A DNA stretch of 64,000 nt from Antilocapra americana (Eukaryota; Chordata; Mammalia; Artiodactyla; Antilocapridae): NCBI GenBank assembly GCA_007570785.1, contig ML660201.1, positions 41,244,863 to 41,308,862 of the forward strand. The letters are read 5' to 3'. This document shows positions 61,239 through 64,000 of this stretch, piece by piece. The notes under the pieces are model-generated. The model was not told the origin of the DNA. It made no database searches and saw nothing but the letters and a program-made list of their open reading frames with translations. Each line of letters starts with the position of its first letter. Within the stretch, counting starts at the first letter, position 1. The position numbers and the translations under genes were made by a program.

Positions 61239-61370
61239 GAAGGACTGGGGTGTCATGTCCAGGAGGAAGAAGCATGCTGATGCTGGTCAAGAGCAAAGGT
61301 AGGGGCTTGAGGGAGGACAGGGTGTGTGTGTGATCAGTGAAGTGTGGTAGTGAGCTCCTTGAAAGTGAGG

Positions 61371-61757
61371 TTGTTGTTCAGTTGTGTACAGCTCTTTGTG
61401 ACCCCATGAACAGCAGCATGCCAGGCTTCCCTGTTCTTCACCATCTCCTGGAGCTTTCTCAAACTCATGTTGATTGCATCAGTGATGCCATCCAACCATC
61501 TTGTCCTCTGTCGTCCCCTTCTCCTCCCACCCTCAATCTTTCCCAGCATCAGGATCTTTTCCAATGAGTTGGCCCTTCGCATCAGGTGCCCAAAGTATTG
61601 GAGCTTCCACTTCAGCATCAGTCCTTCCAATGAATATTCAGGGTTCGTTTCCTTTAGGATTGATTGGTTTGATCTCTTTGCTGTCCAAGGAACTCTCAAG
61701 AGTCTTCTCCAGCACCACCATTCGAAAGCATCAAATCTTTAATGCTCAGTCTTCTTT
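61371..61757 (-). mobile_element. BovB LINE 3' fragment
   Basis: About 0.39-kb minus-strand copy with the C-terminal coding part (RVPWTAKRSNQSILKE) and 3' end. agtgagg at 61364-61370 and 61758-61764 is a possible short target-site duplication. Confidence 0.9.
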
Positions 61758-61764
61758 AGTGAGG

Positions 61765-63255
61765 GCCTGTCTCTTACTCAGCTGAGTTGTTTCAATGCCA
61801 ATAATTAGTAAGATCATAATATGTTAATTATTAATAGACATTTGGTGAATGAAAAGCTGGATGATCATATAGGCTAACCATAAATAGAGGACACACCATT
61901 TAGATTTTGTCCTGAAGTTTGTTGTAATAGGATTTTCCTGCAAGAAGCATCCTTGTTGGCATTTGAACATGTGAGTTTTTAGAGATCTGTCGCGGTTTAT
62001 TTGTCCTTTCTCATATAAGCTGCAGGGGGCATCATTTTCATTACAAGCTGCTTGGAGCGGCTGTCAGGAGCAGGAAGGAGCCGCTTAAGGAGGGGACCAG
62101 AGGAAACCTAATTCCCACCGTGTCCTCAGAGGGACTGCCTGTGTGGTGGGCACCCTGCGTTGGGAAACACAGGCTGGAGACATCTGTAGAAAGGTGGCAA
62201 AATGAGCATCAGATCCTTTGAGCGGGTTTTTGTTCATATTTTAGAGCTCCAGTGAAGCCATACTTTTGTGAGTTGTTTAGGTTTTGACCCATTAACTGTC
62301 GTATGAGCAAAGAATTCTCTCATTAGCAAAGAGTTTGCACTTTGTTTAATTGACAGACGGCTACAGTCATTGAGTCATTCACAACCGAGCAGTGGGCGCC
62401 TGCTGTGTGCAGGGCGCTGTTCTCAGGGAGTGCTGAGCCTGTGTCAGCCTGGTAACTACATCCACTACCATCATCTTCAGCAGCTGAGATTTTGGCTCTC
62501 TCGTTTCTGAATGAATGTTTCCCTGCTCAGCCGTCACCCGGTGGAACTTCTGTACATTTCTCAGCCTGGCAGTTGTTACTCAGAAGCTTTCTAGGCTCCT
62601 CTGGCCGCATTAAGAGCCACACATGAGACTTTACTCTTCTGTAGTAACAGCTCATTATTTTCTAAAACCAAAGTTTCCTATTTTGATCAATAGCCTTATT
62701 TCCCAGATTTGGTTCCAAAAGACGTGTGGCTGTAAAGTTATGCTGCTGGTAGGATACTTTGTCACAAAAATGTGCCAGACTCGAGATGGCTCCAAAGGCA
62801 GGTTTCCCAAAATGTCTTGGGAGAAAAGCCTGCCTCTCTGGACTAACTAACAGCCTCTAAGGCAACTACTTAGAATAGAGATGATATGCATGGAAATGGG
62901 AACATTAGGGCATATTTTGTAACCTTGTCTTGTTTCTTTCAGACCACATTATTCTATTTTGAAATGAAGCAAACTGGTTTTTAGGCCTCATATAAATAAT
63001 GCAGTGATTGGGTTTCCAACTTTTCAAATGACTCCTTCTATACTATGAAAGATCCAAAGTCATTTACAACCACACAAAAGCTTTATGTTGCCAAAATTAT
63101 GTCAACGTTGTGGATGACATTGACTCCCTGGAGACCTAAATTATCTAGAAAATTCCCTGATTTATTCCCAATTTTCCTTCTTTATCTAAATCTGGGTGTT
63201 TTTCCTTTCCCAGTTCTTAGGGGAGGCTGCATATCATTGGTTGTCTCTTTTCATT
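61765..63255 (+). other. ERC2: Intron sequence without recognised genes
   Basis: No exon or nameable repeat seen. A GC-richer patch lies at about 62040-62170 and 62380-62450. Confidence 0.5.
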
Positions 63256-63264
63256 TTTAATCTA

Positions 63265-63500
63265 GTGATACACAGGGCTGTAATCCAGTCCCTCTTCTGA
63301 CACTTTACAGCTGTGTGATGCTGAAGTTTCTTAACCTTGCTGTGCCTCAATGTTATCATCTTTAAAATGGGGATAAGAAGACTAGCTACCTCACAGGTTT
63401 GTGTGAATCAATGGCATCTCGATATAAAGACATTACCATTTCTCTTTGTGCCTAGGATATGCTCAGGAATGACAGTTACTTTTGCCATCATCATCATTTC
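63265..63500 (-). repeat. MIR SINE
   Basis: Reverse-complement MIR: 'ttcttaaccttgctgtgcct', 'ctttaaaatggggataagaa', 'gctacctcacaggtttgtgt'. Confidence 0.85.
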
Positions 63501-64000
63501 TGTAGTTAGCATCTACCAAATAATGCATCATTTTGTGATATGATTGGTGGAAGTCAGTGTGTTTTAGGTTTTCTGTTAAACCCTCAGTTTCTTGGGTTGT
63601 GCTGTTTTAAAGACACGTATGTCTGTTCTGGTAGTTTAGCATTGATTAGGAGAAAAATCTAAGATTTATGTCTTCGTATACTTTTTCCCAGCATCGTAAA
63701 TTTTTAAAACTTTTCTTAATGTTTGGCAGCAAGCCATACCCTCATTGTTCAAGCACACACACACATATGGTATATATGCATGTGTAAAGATATATACACA
63801 CACGTATGTATATCCATTCCCAGACTGTTTTATTTTTTTGCCTTGAAACATCGTAACTTCCTTAATTTTGCTTGCTGGCGTTAGATGACTATATTTTTCA
63901 CCTCTAAATTAAATCCCCAAAGAATTTGACGCATAGGCACCAGAGTGGTAGCCTTTAAAAAGCCACTGACTTCACACAGATAGATACTTGAGACAGAAAG
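63501..64000 (+). other. ERC2: Intron sequence to the end of the window
   Basis: Contains a short (ca)n run at about 63753-63766 and a ta/ca stretch to about 63810. No exon. Confidence 0.5.

Noticed and set aside
45668..64000. A further ERC2 coding exon downstream
   Set aside because: I looked for the next remembered ERC2 segment (starting IEELMNALEKTRQEL) and for an ERC1-type DSLRKKD exon and saw neither.

Overview
The window is mammalian nuclear DNA from a ruminant, most likely a bovid. The case rests on BovB (RTE-type) LINE copies, many Bov-tA/Bov-A2 SINEs that carry the BovB-derived 3' end, a CHR-type tRNA-derived SINE, and older shared mammalian repeats (L1, L2, MIR, MLT1, hAT-Charlie). 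There is no bacterial, phage, plasmid or CRISPR content. Nearly all open reading frames in the window are chance frames or repeat fragments.

One gene was recognised: an internal part of ERC2 (ELKS/Rab6-interacting/CAST family member 2, a presynaptic active-zone scaffold) on the + strand. Three coding exons can be placed: a 194-nt exon (3643-3836), a 12-nt microexon (9321-9332) and a 136-nt exon (45532-45667). Their phases fit. The first exon ends with two bases of a codon, the microexon adds Ser-Leu-Thr-Leu, and the last exon supplies the final base of an Arg codon. Skipping the microexon keeps the frame, so two in-frame products differing by four residues are possible. The ERC2 assignment over ERC1 rests on my memory of the C-terminal coiled-coil sequences.

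Layout: 1-3642 is the 3' end of an upstream intron. 3837-9320 is a 5.5-kb intron ending in a long pyrimidine tract with several TGC triplets before the microexon. 9333-45531 is a 36-kb intron with most of the young repeats: a 1.77-kb BovB with target-site duplications (12494-14260), a cluster of Bov-tA SINEs at 27.7-29.7 kb, a rearranged BovB with an inverted middle (31730-32650), an MLT1 LTR and several L1 fragments. 45668-64000 is the 5' part of the next intron, with two more BovB copies, SINEs, MIR and L2 fragments and two exact tandem duplications.

The most interesting signal is the 12-nt microexon, which is too short for ordinary ORF or exon finders. It was found by asking which bases must lie between the flanking exons to give the remembered ERC protein. 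Repeat family names come from recognised consensus sequence, not from a search, and repeat edges without target-site duplications are approximate.
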